Shown one piece after another: positions 11,501 to 21,600 of a stretch of 64,000 nt of DNA. Under the pieces are notes generated by a model, which was not told the origin of the DNA, ran no database searches, and was given only the letters and a program-made list of their open reading frames with translations. Within the stretch, counting starts at the first letter, position 1; each line of letters opens with the position of its first letter. Location: assembly GCA_017562135.1 (NCBI GenBank), contig QEYB01001385.1, forward strand, positions 248,001 through 312,000, in the 5' to 3' direction. The DNA is from Dipylidium caninum (lineage: Eukaryota; Platyhelminthes; Cestoda; Cyclophyllidea; Dipylidiidae). The position numbers were made by a program, and so were the translations under genes.

Positions 11501-14500
11501 TCAGTCAGTATGGGAAGGCGACCTTTCCCCTTCTTCTCCCCTCCCTTGACGGTGGCCTCCTCGGTCAGCTGGAAACTGGGTTAACCGTCGTAGTTCGGGT
11601 GTTTGTGTCCTCCTTGTCGTCCGAGGTAGTCTCAACTATTTGAGTTCAGGCGTCCTAATAAAGAGCAGTCCACTCGCTAACCTTACGTTTCCCGCTATTT
11701 GGTTACAAGTTTTGTCGCCTTTTTACTACTCTGTCTCCACAGTGATTCTATTCTCGAGGAGCTACTTTGTGGTTACCTCCTTTGACCGAGTTTACCGCTT
11801 CAAGTCCCAGGCCCTCTTATCCCTTCTCTGGGAGTATTCTTATTCATTTCGTGTTTAAAGAAAAAAAAACCACATCAAAACCTTATTTCGCGCCTTTTTT
11901 TTCAGCTTTTATGCGTGTGCCAGCGTTTGTGTGTGTGGTGTGGTGTGGTGGTTTTCAAAGAGCGTATGACGGGCGGAGAACGAAAGGGCGGGAGAGAGAG
12001 AGAGGGGCGTCGTTTTGCCTCAGGAATGCACGTCAGGATGGTGCCGAGATGTCTGGCTGGAGGTGTGAAAATCCCGCCTGTCGCCATCAATTAGCCCCGC
12101 GACACCACAGGGCTAACACAGATCCTCCACCCTTTCACCATAGCCCACCTCACGCACACACACACGCGCACACACACGGACAAACACACACACAGGGGCA
12201 CCGCAAAAGGCAAATGTTTGCAGAGTGTATAAATTAACCCCAACAACACGCACTAGCACACTTGGGCATTGGCACAGAGAGAAACGCGCTCGGTTGTTCT
12301 GCGGTAGGGTTGTGGTTGGTCTTTATGGGCAGCTATGCTATAAAACTCCCCACCCTCTTCTCCCCCTCTAATTTTCTGCCTCGCCTTTGCCCCAGGCTGG
12401 AGGACAGGGAAGCCGGAATTACGTTAAGACACGAGATGGGGAAAACTCCGTATGACGCCGTGTGCGCAACTCCTTTTTCGCACGACGTAGCACCAGAATT
12501 TGAGGTCCTGATTCGATTTGAGTAGGGGTTCAGAGACCAAGAAAACTGATGATAGCCATGGTTTAAACGTCCCACTTGTCGTAGGATCTCAGGATGATTT
12601 TCAGCTTCCTCAAGCCGAAATGAGTATGCATGAAATAAGTACAACTGCCCTTGTTTAATACTTTTTCAATGGTTTCAATTTTCAAGCAGCCTCGAGTGAA
12701 ATCCACAAAAGAGACGCAGTTGCTAAAGCAGATTTTTTTCCGTCTCTATTTGGAAATAGTCTTCTCTAACACCCGAACAAATGGCGTATTTAAAAGGTGG
12801 AGAGAGTGAACGAACTGATAAGGGAGGCAACTGTGTGTTGCAACTACTGACAGCCTTGAGTGGAGAAATTTGGGCACCTAATCAAGATTATAAGGCCCAA
12901 AAGCGATGATACGGGGTGCTTCTCAAATTGTCTCCTCCTCCCGTACTCTGTCATCACGACAGTCGAAAGAAATTCTCGCCACTCATGTAACCGGTTAAGT
13001 GATAGGCGGGACACGACAGGTGGGCGAGATTTCCGCAGAACCTAAATATTTCCATCCTCCCGTTGACTAGTCACACCTCGCCCGATATCCTGCAGTCGCC
13101 GCATCGCCGACTGTCACGCCATTTACCGGTGGTGAGGTACGAAAATGCCATCCCATTTCAAAGATGGCGTTTATGTCTGTTGTCATGCATAGGGGAAATG
13201 GGATTCTCGGTCCTCCACCGTGTGAGTTAACTACCCGGATGCAATACATCATGCCACGGCTCTGCTGAGTCCCCGAACTCTCATTCGACGTGTTTACGTC
13301 TGTTCGCCGGAAACAGTTTCGAGTGTTACCTCATTCATTTTACCGATTGCAGCATTTCTCCATTTGCAATCCTCTAAAATGAACTGTTTTTATGAAGGGC
13401 ATCCCTTTTTCCCACTTTGACATGGCATTTTACATGTAAAATTCTTTTATCCTGACACTGGATGGATTTCCTTCCTCCTCAAGTGTTCCGGTTTGTCCTA
13501 CTGAGGTGGAGGCAGTAGTGTTGTCCATGGCTCAACGTCTAAAGGTTAATCAGAATCACCAAAACCTATGCATGCACACGAGGAGGAAGAAGAATATCCT
13601 GTGGTTAATTGGGTTTCCCGTTATTTTCTGGATTAGAACCGCGGCCTTACAGAAATATACTAACCACTGGAGCCTTCGAGTGATTCCGTGAAATATTGGA
13701 GTCCATTAGAGTTACGAATAACTGGGAATGATGGCACTCTTTGATGCCCCAAGGAAGGAACTAACAACACTTGATACATGTTAGAAATCCCCAAAAACGA
13801 GAGGACTTTAGACTTCACTTTATTTCCTCAACACCCCACCTTAGGCCGTGAACTCATCAGCCTGTTTTGCATTCTTTCAGATGAAACCTGCCCTCCTTGC
13901 GAGAAGAACAGCAAACGCTTCCGATTTAAAAAATTCTGTCGGCGGCAAGCAGGTAGGGGTGAGAAACAAAGCTTAGCCTGTTTGTGTGGTGGGGAAGAGG
14001 TCATACAGTTTGTCACCGGAAATCAACCTCGACTCAAAGTCATGCTGATGTGTACAGCGCCTAGACTGAATTTTGCCATTGACTCAAGATAGCACGACTG
14101 AAAGAGTAGTTGGGCTCCCTTCCTACGTCGTCTTGGCGTCGACTAGAGTTAGACGACCAAACTTCTCCTTCAGGCTGTAGTCTTTTTCCACCACAATGGA
14201 AAAATCTACTCCGTTGCACAGAATTCTTCGTCTGTGTCTTCGTACTTGTGTCCTCTTCGTTAAGGCAAAAACTCACAAGTGTTAATTAACCACGTGCGTG
14301 TGTGAATTAAGCATTGTGTGAACCCGAGAGGACCTAAAAATGAATTTCGTGGTTACAACAGTACACGTTGTTGCGCGAACTCATTAATTACGGAATAATC
14401 ATGTTCCCATGATGCATTTTCACCTTTCACTAATTCCTTCATTAATCTGGTGGGTTGTGAAGGCGCCCTGCATAAATCCACAGTGGCTTCCAGGTATGTG

Positions 14501-17095
14501 TCGACCGAAGGAATTAACGAACGGCTCATTTCATGGGGATTTTAGAGAGTATACCAACAAAGTGTGCACTTGTCGCGTCTTTATGCGAAGATTATGGATA
14601 AAAGAAAGCCTTAGGCACCACGGACGTTTCGTTGACAAAACACCAATCACACGCGGAATCCTACTGATAGGCCCTGATAAGAACACCTTGTTCTACTTCT
14701 TACTTCCATTGATAAGAGATTTTCCTTCATATTCTGGTTAGTCTTCCGTGGAACAGTGGTCTCCCAAGAGGTACGAGGGGAGTTAATCAGGCTTGGAGTG
14801 AGGGTGGATGACGTGTGGCGCAACAAGGGAAATATAGCTCAACGCTATCTTCCAGCCCATGTGCGTCGTAATCAAGTCTCGGTTATACCTGTTTGGGTTC
14901 CTCTCACGAAACAACTGAGGAATCCAGTTTCCACGTGCGTTTGTCCGCGTTTCCACATCGACCACTCCTACCTGTTCATCTCACAAGCCTATGAAGTAAG
15001 TAATGTGTCTACTTAATATTTGCGAGTAGGATGTCTCCAACGCTGCTCGGTGGAGCGAATGGCAAATTAAGTATTTTTCCCCTTAAATTTATAAATAAAT
15101 TTCCCTAGCCCACTCAAAGCCCATTCGTGTTCCTGGTGCTAGGCTATGCTACCAGTTTGTACCGTCCTATGAATCTATGTTTTCCGGTTACTCTAAAATG
15201 TTGCAATCATCATGCTAAAACATGAGTGGCCTTTAATAACTGCATAATGCGAGACGATTACGAAGGTGGAAAAGGTGAGATCATTAAGTGAGATCTGAAT
15301 GCTACTACTTGACAAAGTCTTTGTGGGAGAGATTGTCCATTTGGTAGATTAAGCGCTTTGGCATCATGGAGCCGCGTTTGAAGAGGCCCATTCGATGAAT
15401 AGGACTACAAAACAAAACTGCTCTCAAGGTTCGTAGATTTTTAATTAACAAAATTTTCTATAACACTTAGTAAGTTTCCCTTCAGCCGATCATACAGCGT
15501 GGAATCCAAATGACGGAGGATCGTAAAAGTCTTCTAATGGGAGGAGATCACGAAAAACCCAGTTTAACCCAAACCATTCTGAGCGGAGGAGACGCCATAG
15601 GCATAATATGACACAGTGCTTCAGGTCGTTCGGAGATACACTTATATATTAGTGTAAATGAACTTCACTGTGAGTTAGGCGTAACCGTGAAACACTGAGA
15701 AATAGCCGAGAGATCGAATCTCTTTGGTATGATGTTTTTAAGGAGCCAAGTATCATTCACTTGTGCCTTTGCCAACCAACTGATAATCTTCTCTTCCACT
15801 ATTTCGGCCCATGTGGAGGAGGGGGAGGGTTCGTTAAAATTGGACTCAATGGATGGATATGGGTTTCCTTGGGGCTGGATCGGGATGGTCTACTGACGTT
15901 TTTTTGTGTTGGAGGCAGTTCTCCACATTAATTGTCCACAGCCAAATCATAAATGGTCTATTTTCCAAATATGGGTGCAGTTTTACACTCAAATTCGTTC
16001 AAACTGCTATCCGACCCAAAAAAATTCTAGAATTTGCTCTTCATGCTAACACTTTTATGCGAAATCCCATTCCCCGTTTGCCCACTTAACCTCATTTAAA
16101 GAAAATGGCCTTTCCTGAAAATAGTGGCCCAGTTTTCGAGAAAAATTGTGAACCATTCGTTATCTCAGTGAAATGAGCCTCTTTGTGACGAGGTTAAGAC
16201 ACGTGGTGACAATCAGTCAAGGAAATAGTCTTTAAAGTGGCTGTGCTACGTCGACCTGTCGTTTTTGGGGTTCTTGACAGGTCACAGCGTAGCGAAATCA
16301 CAAAGATACAAATTCGACCGTTCCTCTCCCAAGGTTGGCGATCCACGGTGACGTGAACTGACTTGGCGAAGTCAATAATGACTTTTTAACTTGGTTTTGC
16401 CACCGAAATCGTAATTATCTCTTCCTGACACTTTAAATATCAATTTCGAGGGTAAACGTGGGACAGCGTTTGACCTCCACGCATGCCTGAGCGGGGCACC
16501 CTCAGGGGGCGACCAGTTCGTCTCTATTGCCTTCTCACTTCTCGTTTGTTATACCGATGGTGCCCATAATTTGAATAAAGAGACATGAGTGGTAAAACAT
16601 TAGGAGGAAAGGCAAAGGGACTTAGTTTTGTTGAGTGGATTCCTTTAACACTTATCCCCTCCTCAGATCCCCTACCACGAGAGAAGTGAACTACTGCTGG
16701 ACCAAAAGAGCACGATTCTGCCCTGGGTGGAGGGCTGGCGACGACGTCTGATGCGCTTCGCCGTGCGGCAGGAGCGTGGTCGTTGCGATAGTCTGGCGGA
16801 TAATGCCTTCTCCAAAACCCGCATCAACTCCGCTCAACGTCGAAGTCTTCTGCGTCATCGCAACGTTCTGGCAACAGCTTCCAGTCATTCACAAACACTT
16901 CCACAGTCACAACCTCGCACACCTCGTCACTACTACCCCTCTGAACCGCAATTTTCCTCTATGAATGTTGCGCCAGCCTGGAATCACTATCAGTATCGAG
17001 CAATGCGTCATGTTGAAGGCAATCCGACTGCTCCCCTGCCACCACCACCGCAACCACGGCCACCTCTGCCCCCACCACCACCTCGGTCGTCATAA
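2336..17095 (+). CDS. NTN1: netrin (partial, 5' end outside window)
   Basis: Secreted laminin-related guidance cue of the netrin-1/3 family, which binds DCC/UNC5-type receptors. Proposed exons: 2336-2524, 2664-2852, 3962-4116, 5109-5147, 5764-5784, possibly 6221-6235, 7523-7561, 13881-13952, 14757-14995, 16667-17095. Domain order is LE2-type EGF, a second LE2-type EGF, LE3-type EGF, a linker, then the NTR domain. All eight cysteines of both LE2-type repeats are present, and so are the six NTR cysteines (CPPC, FC, CVC, GRC). The end of the domain resembles vertebrate netrin-1 around [12 protein letters not shown]. All internal junctions up to the last two exons are phase 1, as expected for EGF modules. 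Oddities are the duplicated LE2 exon, a frameshift at the end of LE3, a microexon linker and a Pro-rich C-terminal extension. The laminin N-terminal domain and LE1 are not in the window. Family assignment is secure; the exact linker exon set is not. Confidence 0.92.
2664..2852 (+). CDS. NTN1: netrin exon, LE2-type laminin-EGF copy B
   Basis: 189 nt, phase 1 at both ends, acceptor GCCGCAG, strong donor GTAAGT. The product begins [10 protein letters not shown] and ends near [15 protein letters not shown], closely matching the end of vertebrate netrin LE2. Eight cysteines. Splicing to the exon at 3962 gives VCLKCQCHP, the expected LE2/LE3 junction. The better conserved of the two copies. Confidence 0.92.
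2853..3961 (+). other. netrin intron
   Basis: Intron between LE2 copy B and LE3. It starts GTAAGT and ends CCGCAG. A CCTG tetranucleotide run lies just inside the 5' end (about 2882-2901). No other feature seen. Confidence 0.8.
3962..4116 (+). CDS. NTN1: netrin exon, LE3 laminin-EGF, with apparent 1-nt deletion
   Basis: Encodes [14 protein letters not shown], then [17 protein letters not shown], matching netrin LE3. The frame hits TGA at 4111-4113 just before a strong donor (AAAG/GTAAGA at 4117). The eighth LE3 cysteine is missing in this frame. One extra base at the 4107/4108 junction would supply the cysteine in a PC-V-K context (vertebrates: PCIK), make the exon 156 nt, and end it in phase 1, as the downstream exons require. 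So the exon looks real but carries a 1-nt deletion, either in the genome or in the assembly. Confidence 0.85.
4356..4387 (+). repeat. CAT/CAG trinucleotide tract
   Basis: Short interrupted run of CAT and CAG triplets in a netrin intron. Simple-sequence DNA. Confidence 0.8.
5109..5147 (+). CDS. NTN1: candidate netrin linker microexon 1 (39 nt)
   Basis: 39 nt between a strong pyrimidine-rich acceptor (CTCCTCTTCGCAG) and a strong donor (GTAAGT). Read in phase 1, it encodes [12 protein letters not shown] plus split codons and is open. It lies where vertebrate netrins have a short variable linker between LE3 and the NTR domain. There is no sequence homology to confirm it; the support is splice-site strength and phase. 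Confidence 0.5.
5764..5784 (+). CDS. NTN1: candidate netrin linker microexon 2 (21 nt)
   Basis: 21 nt, acceptor ATTTCAG, donor GTAAGG. Open in phase 1 (INVRRL plus split codons) and symmetric, so inclusion or skipping preserves the frame. Support is splice-site and phase logic only. Confidence 0.38.
   Translation, partial: PSTSED
6221..6235 (+). CDS. NTN1: possible netrin linker microexon 3 (15 nt)
   Basis: A good acceptor (CCTATCAG) precedes a frame reading [15 protein letters not shown] in phase 1. The only nearby GT donor keeping phase 1 is the mediocre GTGATG after 15 nt. Weak candidate. Confidence 0.2.
6544..6566 (+). repeat. CA dinucleotide run
   Basis: Short (CA)n microsatellite with one interruption, within a netrin intron. 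Confidence 0.8.
7523..7561 (+). CDS. NTN1: candidate netrin linker microexon 4 (39 nt)
   Basis: 39 nt with an excellent acceptor (CTCTTCCTCTCTTACAG region) and donor (GTGAGT). In phase 1 it reads [12 protein letters not shown], and its last base joins the NTR exon at 13881 to give VEDETCPPC, similar in position and acidity to the vertebrate linker ahead of the first NTR cysteines. Confidence 0.5.
7745..7829 (+). repeat. C-rich tract (G-rich on - strand)
   Basis: Dense runs of three to six C separated by ACC/GCC units. The complementary strand meets the simple rule for intramolecular G-quadruplexes several times over. Intronic low-complexity sequence; its proline-rich translation is not evidence of a gene. 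Confidence 0.8.
12151..12195 (+). repeat. CA-rich microsatellite
   Basis: Imperfect CA/CG dinucleotide tract with an alternating purine-pyrimidine pattern, in a netrin intron. Confidence 0.8.
13881..13952 (+). CDS. NTN1: netrin exon, start of NTR domain
   Basis: 72 nt, acceptor TTCTTTCAG, donor GTAGGG, phase 1 at both ends. Encodes [19 protein letters not shown] followed by RRQA. The C-x2-C, basic stretch and third cysteine align with the start of the vertebrate netrin-1 NTR module (CDSYC ... KKYC). Confidence 0.85.
14757..14995 (+). CDS. NTN1: netrin exon, central NTR domain
   Basis: 239 nt, phase 1 in and phase 0 out, donor GTAAGT. Encodes [17 protein letters not shown] ... [19 protein letters not shown]. 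The CxC pair and following hydrophobic strand match the ACKCP ... YLLLG region of vertebrate netrin-1. The acceptor (GGAACAG) has a poor pyrimidine tract, but the phase agrees with both neighbours. Confidence 0.85.
16667..17095 (+). CDS. NTN1: netrin last exon, NTR end and Pro-rich tail
   Basis: 429 nt including stop TAA, acceptor CCTCCTCAG, phase 0. Begins [20 protein letters not shown] and [12 protein letters not shown], then an RGRC cysteine, aligning with the last block of vertebrate netrin-1 (IQWRDTWARRLRKF ... GKC). Vertebrate netrin-1 stops shortly after that cysteine. Here about 100 further residues follow, basic and Ser/Gln-rich, ending in [18 protein letters not shown]. Confidence 0.92.
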   Translation: MPYHERSELLLDQKSTILPWVEGWRRRLMRFAVRQERGRCDSLADNAFSKTRINSAQRRSLLRHRNVLATASSHSQTLPQSQPRTPRHYYPSEPQFSSMNVAPAWNHYQYRAMRHVEGNPTAPLPPPPQPRPPLPPPPPRSS

Positions 17096-17193
17096 GTCGA
17101 GTTCCCCTCCTTCCCCAACTTGTGTCATTGTTGTTGCTTCTGCCACTGTTGTGCTTAGGTCAAGTCATTGCGGACAAAGGAAAGCCGAGACAG

Positions 17194-17264
17194 TATGTGT
17201 GTGCGTGTGTGTTTGTGTGTTGTGACCTCAGTGTTTCCTTCCTTCCTCCTCCTCCTCCTCCTTC
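17194..17264 (+). repeat. GT-rich then CCT-rich simple sequence
   Basis: A GT dinucleotide tract (about 17194-17224) followed by a TTCC/CCT pyrimidine tract (about 17236-17264), just downstream of the netrin stop codon and probably within its 3' UTR. Confidence 0.75.
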
Positions 17265-18581
17265 TGCTTGTTTTACTTGAACAGACAACTACACACAAAA
17301 ACGCACATGAAGCTGTGCTCAAGATCGTAACGTCTCTGAGCATGGATAATTGAGGCAACGGCAATAACTATGTCCATCTGTCCCTCCTAGTTTTTTCCCC
17401 TCTTCCCCTCACTCTTCAAATGTCCTTCATTGTCCACTCACTAGACACTCATTGTTTCCATACTGACATAAAAACGGCCATACATGCACACGGAAAGTAT
17501 GGATGTTTGTTGTTTTATCTGAATGCCTTCCGCTTTCGACACGGCTATGTGTCGTGTGGGCAAACACACTGTCCGGAGGCTCTCGTCGCAGTTCAGGACA
17601 CGACGATTATGTTTTGAGCAATGGCGCCGCGTTCAAACACCCGAAAGAACTGAAGTTGATTAGGCTTAGCCGTCATTATATTCTCTTGGCGGCCTTCACG
17701 AGGTCCACTTCGTAAAGTTACACTGAAGACCTCGCGATGGACACTGGCAAGATCACAAGATTCTACTAAGAAGGATATGAAAAGGTGCCATATTTCTCCT
17801 CTAGTACAGTGCATTTTTTCATACTGTCACTACTTGGACCGTTTAGCCCCTGCGGGTCTGAAAAGTCCCTTAAGCCACAGCTGACTTTGAAGACTTCGTC
17901 AAGTGACTGGAGTTCGGGTCGGCTGCACAACTGCACCTTTTTAAGCCCTCGTGAGTGAAGACGTCTCCTACGATTCACGTAATTTGGTCACGTTGGCTCT
18001 TTGAGCCTCTACAACAGTATTTTGCGGTCAAGCTCCCTTCGGTGCATGTTTGACCTTACACTCAAAGAGGCTTTTCAACGAAGACTGTTCGACAAGTACT
18101 TACGTGAACGAGCCGTGGTTTTCACTTTCACCGCCCGATCTGGCAGTTACGACTATCGGAATGATTAGACGATGTTAACCTTTCCCCTATCATTACCGTT
18201 CTTCGTCTCGAGACAGAAGTGGTTGTACGCTGAATTACAAAACTTCACAAGCTCGAGGCATTCACTGGAGCTATCGAGGCGAGTGGTCGTCTTGAGCTCC
18301 TGCAGCCGACGTTTTAGGCAGACATTTTTAACTTTCAGGAGAAGCGGTTCCCAGTTCTTCTCCAATGATGACAGTCCTCGTATTATTTACATGCCTGAAA
18401 TGAGGCCTGTGCGTAAATCTGTGTCCAAGTCAGTCCCATGTGTCACAAAGGTCAAGTTAGTCGTCACTCTAGAACCCCATGGTAGCGAGATTTTGGACGC
18501 TTTGAGGAGACTCATTCAAGTTTTGTGTTGGTGAATGCAGTGTAATTGACTCTCTGCTTTCTCTCGTGCTATCGGAAGAAG

Positions 18582-18666
18582 GCCTCCTCCTCCTCCTCGG
18601 TCTTTTCAATTCCCTCAGTCTCCTCCTCTCTCCTCCTCTTCCTCCTCCTCCCCAGTCTCCTCCTCA
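18582..18666 (+). repeat. polypyrimidine CTC/CCT tract
   Basis: About 85 nt made almost only of CTC, CCT and TCC units, strongly strand-asymmetric. Downstream of netrin. Confidence 0.8.
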
Positions 18667-21600
18667 TATTTCCGGTCCCTTTTGCGAAATGCACTTACTA
18701 TAAACATGGCTAGAATGCTTAGCCTTAACACCTAAAGGTACATCAACTTCCCCACAGCTAATTTTCAGTCCCTCGCCAGTATCCTCTTCCAACTCGACTA
18801 GAGTATCCCCTTGTTGCTCGATTGTATTTAGTCCGCCACGGCGCAGACTCCACTCAGTAATTGCTCGAGACAACCCTGGCCAAACTCTTTGCTATTCAAA
18901 AAGTGACTTTTAGTATTTTCCTAGCTTAGTTCGAAATAACGTCAACTAACTTACGAGGAAGGAGTGGAGCAACCGTCGTGTGCGGACTTTAAACCAGTAG
19001 TGTAAGGATTATAAATCCACCCGCTACTTCTTCGCCGCATTCCGCCTCCGCCTTTTTAACGGCAAAGGATATTGGAGGGATTTACGAAAGTGGTGTTTAC
19101 CCATCGGTTCCCGCATGACAGACAAGAGTGTCAATCAACCGGCAGTGACGTCTCATGCCCAAAAGGCCTCTCTACTTGCTACTCGCTGTGTGGAATGAAA
19201 ACTTCCATAGAAGACACGTTTAAGGCGCCGGTCTCGCAAATAAGGGAATCTTCGAATATGGTATCTCACTCTGCTGGAACTGGCGAGGCAACCTGGCGTT
19301 GACGAGGGGACGCCACGCAGTTGTCAGGTGAAGACGAGACCGCGTTCTGGCAAAGAGTCATCCTGACTGGGCAGACAGCCTGTAAAGGACACTGAGGCAC
19401 GTGAAAAGCCGACCTCATCACTGAAACGGTTTGGTTCTGCTCAAACGATTCCAGGCGACTTTTAACTCGTAAATAACAAAAGTCCCCACCGGTTGAAAGC
19501 GTAATTGCTCTCAAGTGAACGATTAACTTCTAGAGACTATCGAAGCATTTGCTACATCATTTTTAGTGGGCAACACTTTTGCTATATTATTATTAACGTG
19601 AAAAAGTTCACATCTTCCTTATTTGAAATGGGGAAAAGTCACGATGGTTCGGATAACTCTCACTTCAACGTGTGGGAAGAACACCGACAACTTGTGTGTG
19701 TGATCTGGGATTTCGGCTAAGAAGGCAAGAATGGCGGTGAGGCGCGACTCCGGTGCCTAATATGGCGTAAATGTATGATAAAAATCCTCAACGCGACTAG
19801 CACTTTTTAACCGCGCTGAGGGCAGCAGACACGCAGAAATTTGCACTTTACCGCCACAGTCGCAAAATCATCGTCGTCAGGGGAATGTGGTGAAGACGAC
19901 ATCCTCAAACCTTGTGAACAGTCAGCTGGGGTGGACAAGGCTACTTGGCATCTCTTCACCTCACGCTGATCTTATATTCACAAAAAAAGGATATTTCAGC
20001 GTGACAATTCCTCCGACTTGAATGATTGTCGACTTTTTTAGATGCCAAGAAACAAATCACCATTCTACTGTGTCTTTGAGGTTTTATTATTTATCTCATT
20101 TAAATGAAGCTCACTCTAGACTTGGATGGCTTTCGGCTATTTTTGGTTTATCGCGGTTGTGACGTTGAAGCGCAATTTTCAGAAGTGAAGATACACGAAA
20201 AGGTGCACACACACACACATAAAGTGCCGGGTGAGGTCGATTTAAAATAGTGCAACTCTGATTCACGCAATTGTCAAACAATTTCCCGTGATTGAGACAA
20301 GTTTTTTCTCCTCGCTAAGTAGGTAATTTCCTTAGTCCCATGTGACTACATCCCCGGCGGTTCCTCGAGGCACCCGTCGATGCTACTTATTTACAACAGG
20401 TGCTATGACCACAAATTAAGCTTGCCTTTGAGATTGGAAGTCGATTTGAGGGACGTGGAGGGGCATGAAAGCCACCACCACACGTACTACCGCTAAGATT
20501 GCCCAAGTTCTTCCCATCGAGGCCGCATGAGAAAGTGACAGTTTCCAACCCATACAACTTCATCTTAACCCAAAATGATTTAACCTATGCGTGACTGGTG
20601 GGCGGAGAGTAGAAAATAACGTGACTGTTTACCAATTTCTCAATTGTCAGTGTTGAACCTCCCTCTTCTCTAACTTTTTTTAATAAAATAAATCTTAAAT
20701 GTTGAAAAAAATCACTTTACTCTGTCCTGAACAGCCTTGTGCCCACTGCCCTCGGAGATTAGAGACTTTCCAGTGAGTCTTTTACCTTCTATTCTGAATT
20801 TCACTGTTCGCTCATTAAGATACAATGGCTGAAAGAACGAGTTTTTTTGCTCAAACTTCTTCATGCATTGACAAACACTCAGGGACCCTTACTTTGCACG
20901 ACAAGTCCGAGTGACTCGACTCTCACTGTCACTCTCACGTGGCGACCCGATGTTGAAATGCTAATCTCGTTCGATGTAGACGTCATGTGCACCCTCCGCC
21001 CGACATCTCGTGTATCGCTTGTATAACAGTGCATCAATTAAATGATTAGCTGCATTAATCTGTCCGGCGTTTATTCATAGCTGGCCATTAACTTGGTGCA
21101 TAGCGATGGCATCAGACTGGAGATAGAAACCCAGTGTAAACTTACCAGTTTTCCATGGTTTCAATTATCCTCGCGAATTGAGATGATGAATATCCTCAGA
21201 ATTTGGAGAGAGTCGCTTCTCCCCCTTGAGGTTTGCACAACTTTCAAGAAGATCTCTTTCCCAATTTTCAAATACCTTTCTTCCTTTGTTGACCCTTCTA
21301 TTCCTCTCCAATCGTTGCCCTTTTTAGATATAAAACTCGAAGTTATAACTAGACGATCATAAAACAGTGGCAAAAATTCGGCAAAATAAGGAGACAGTCG
21401 CTTTTTCTGGCAAAGGAATCCCTCGCCGACCCAGGCGCCTTGGCACAACTTGTCGTAATTCATATATGTGGTTAAGTTTTAATTCGAACTTGGGGCTCTG
21501 TTAATGTCTGCGGTATTCATCCTCGCCTTCCACTTCAGCGGACGCTGCGAGGTCCAGTCTGCCCCGATTCAGTCCCACGATCCTCGCGCTCTTCGCGAAG

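Larger units (their letters stand above)
7562..13880 (+). other. large netrin intron
   Basis: Intron between the last candidate linker exon and the first NTR exon. It contains a C-rich tract (7745-7829), a CA-rich tract (12151-12195) and otherwise unremarkable DNA. I see no protein domain. Further linker microexons could be hidden here. Confidence 0.65.
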
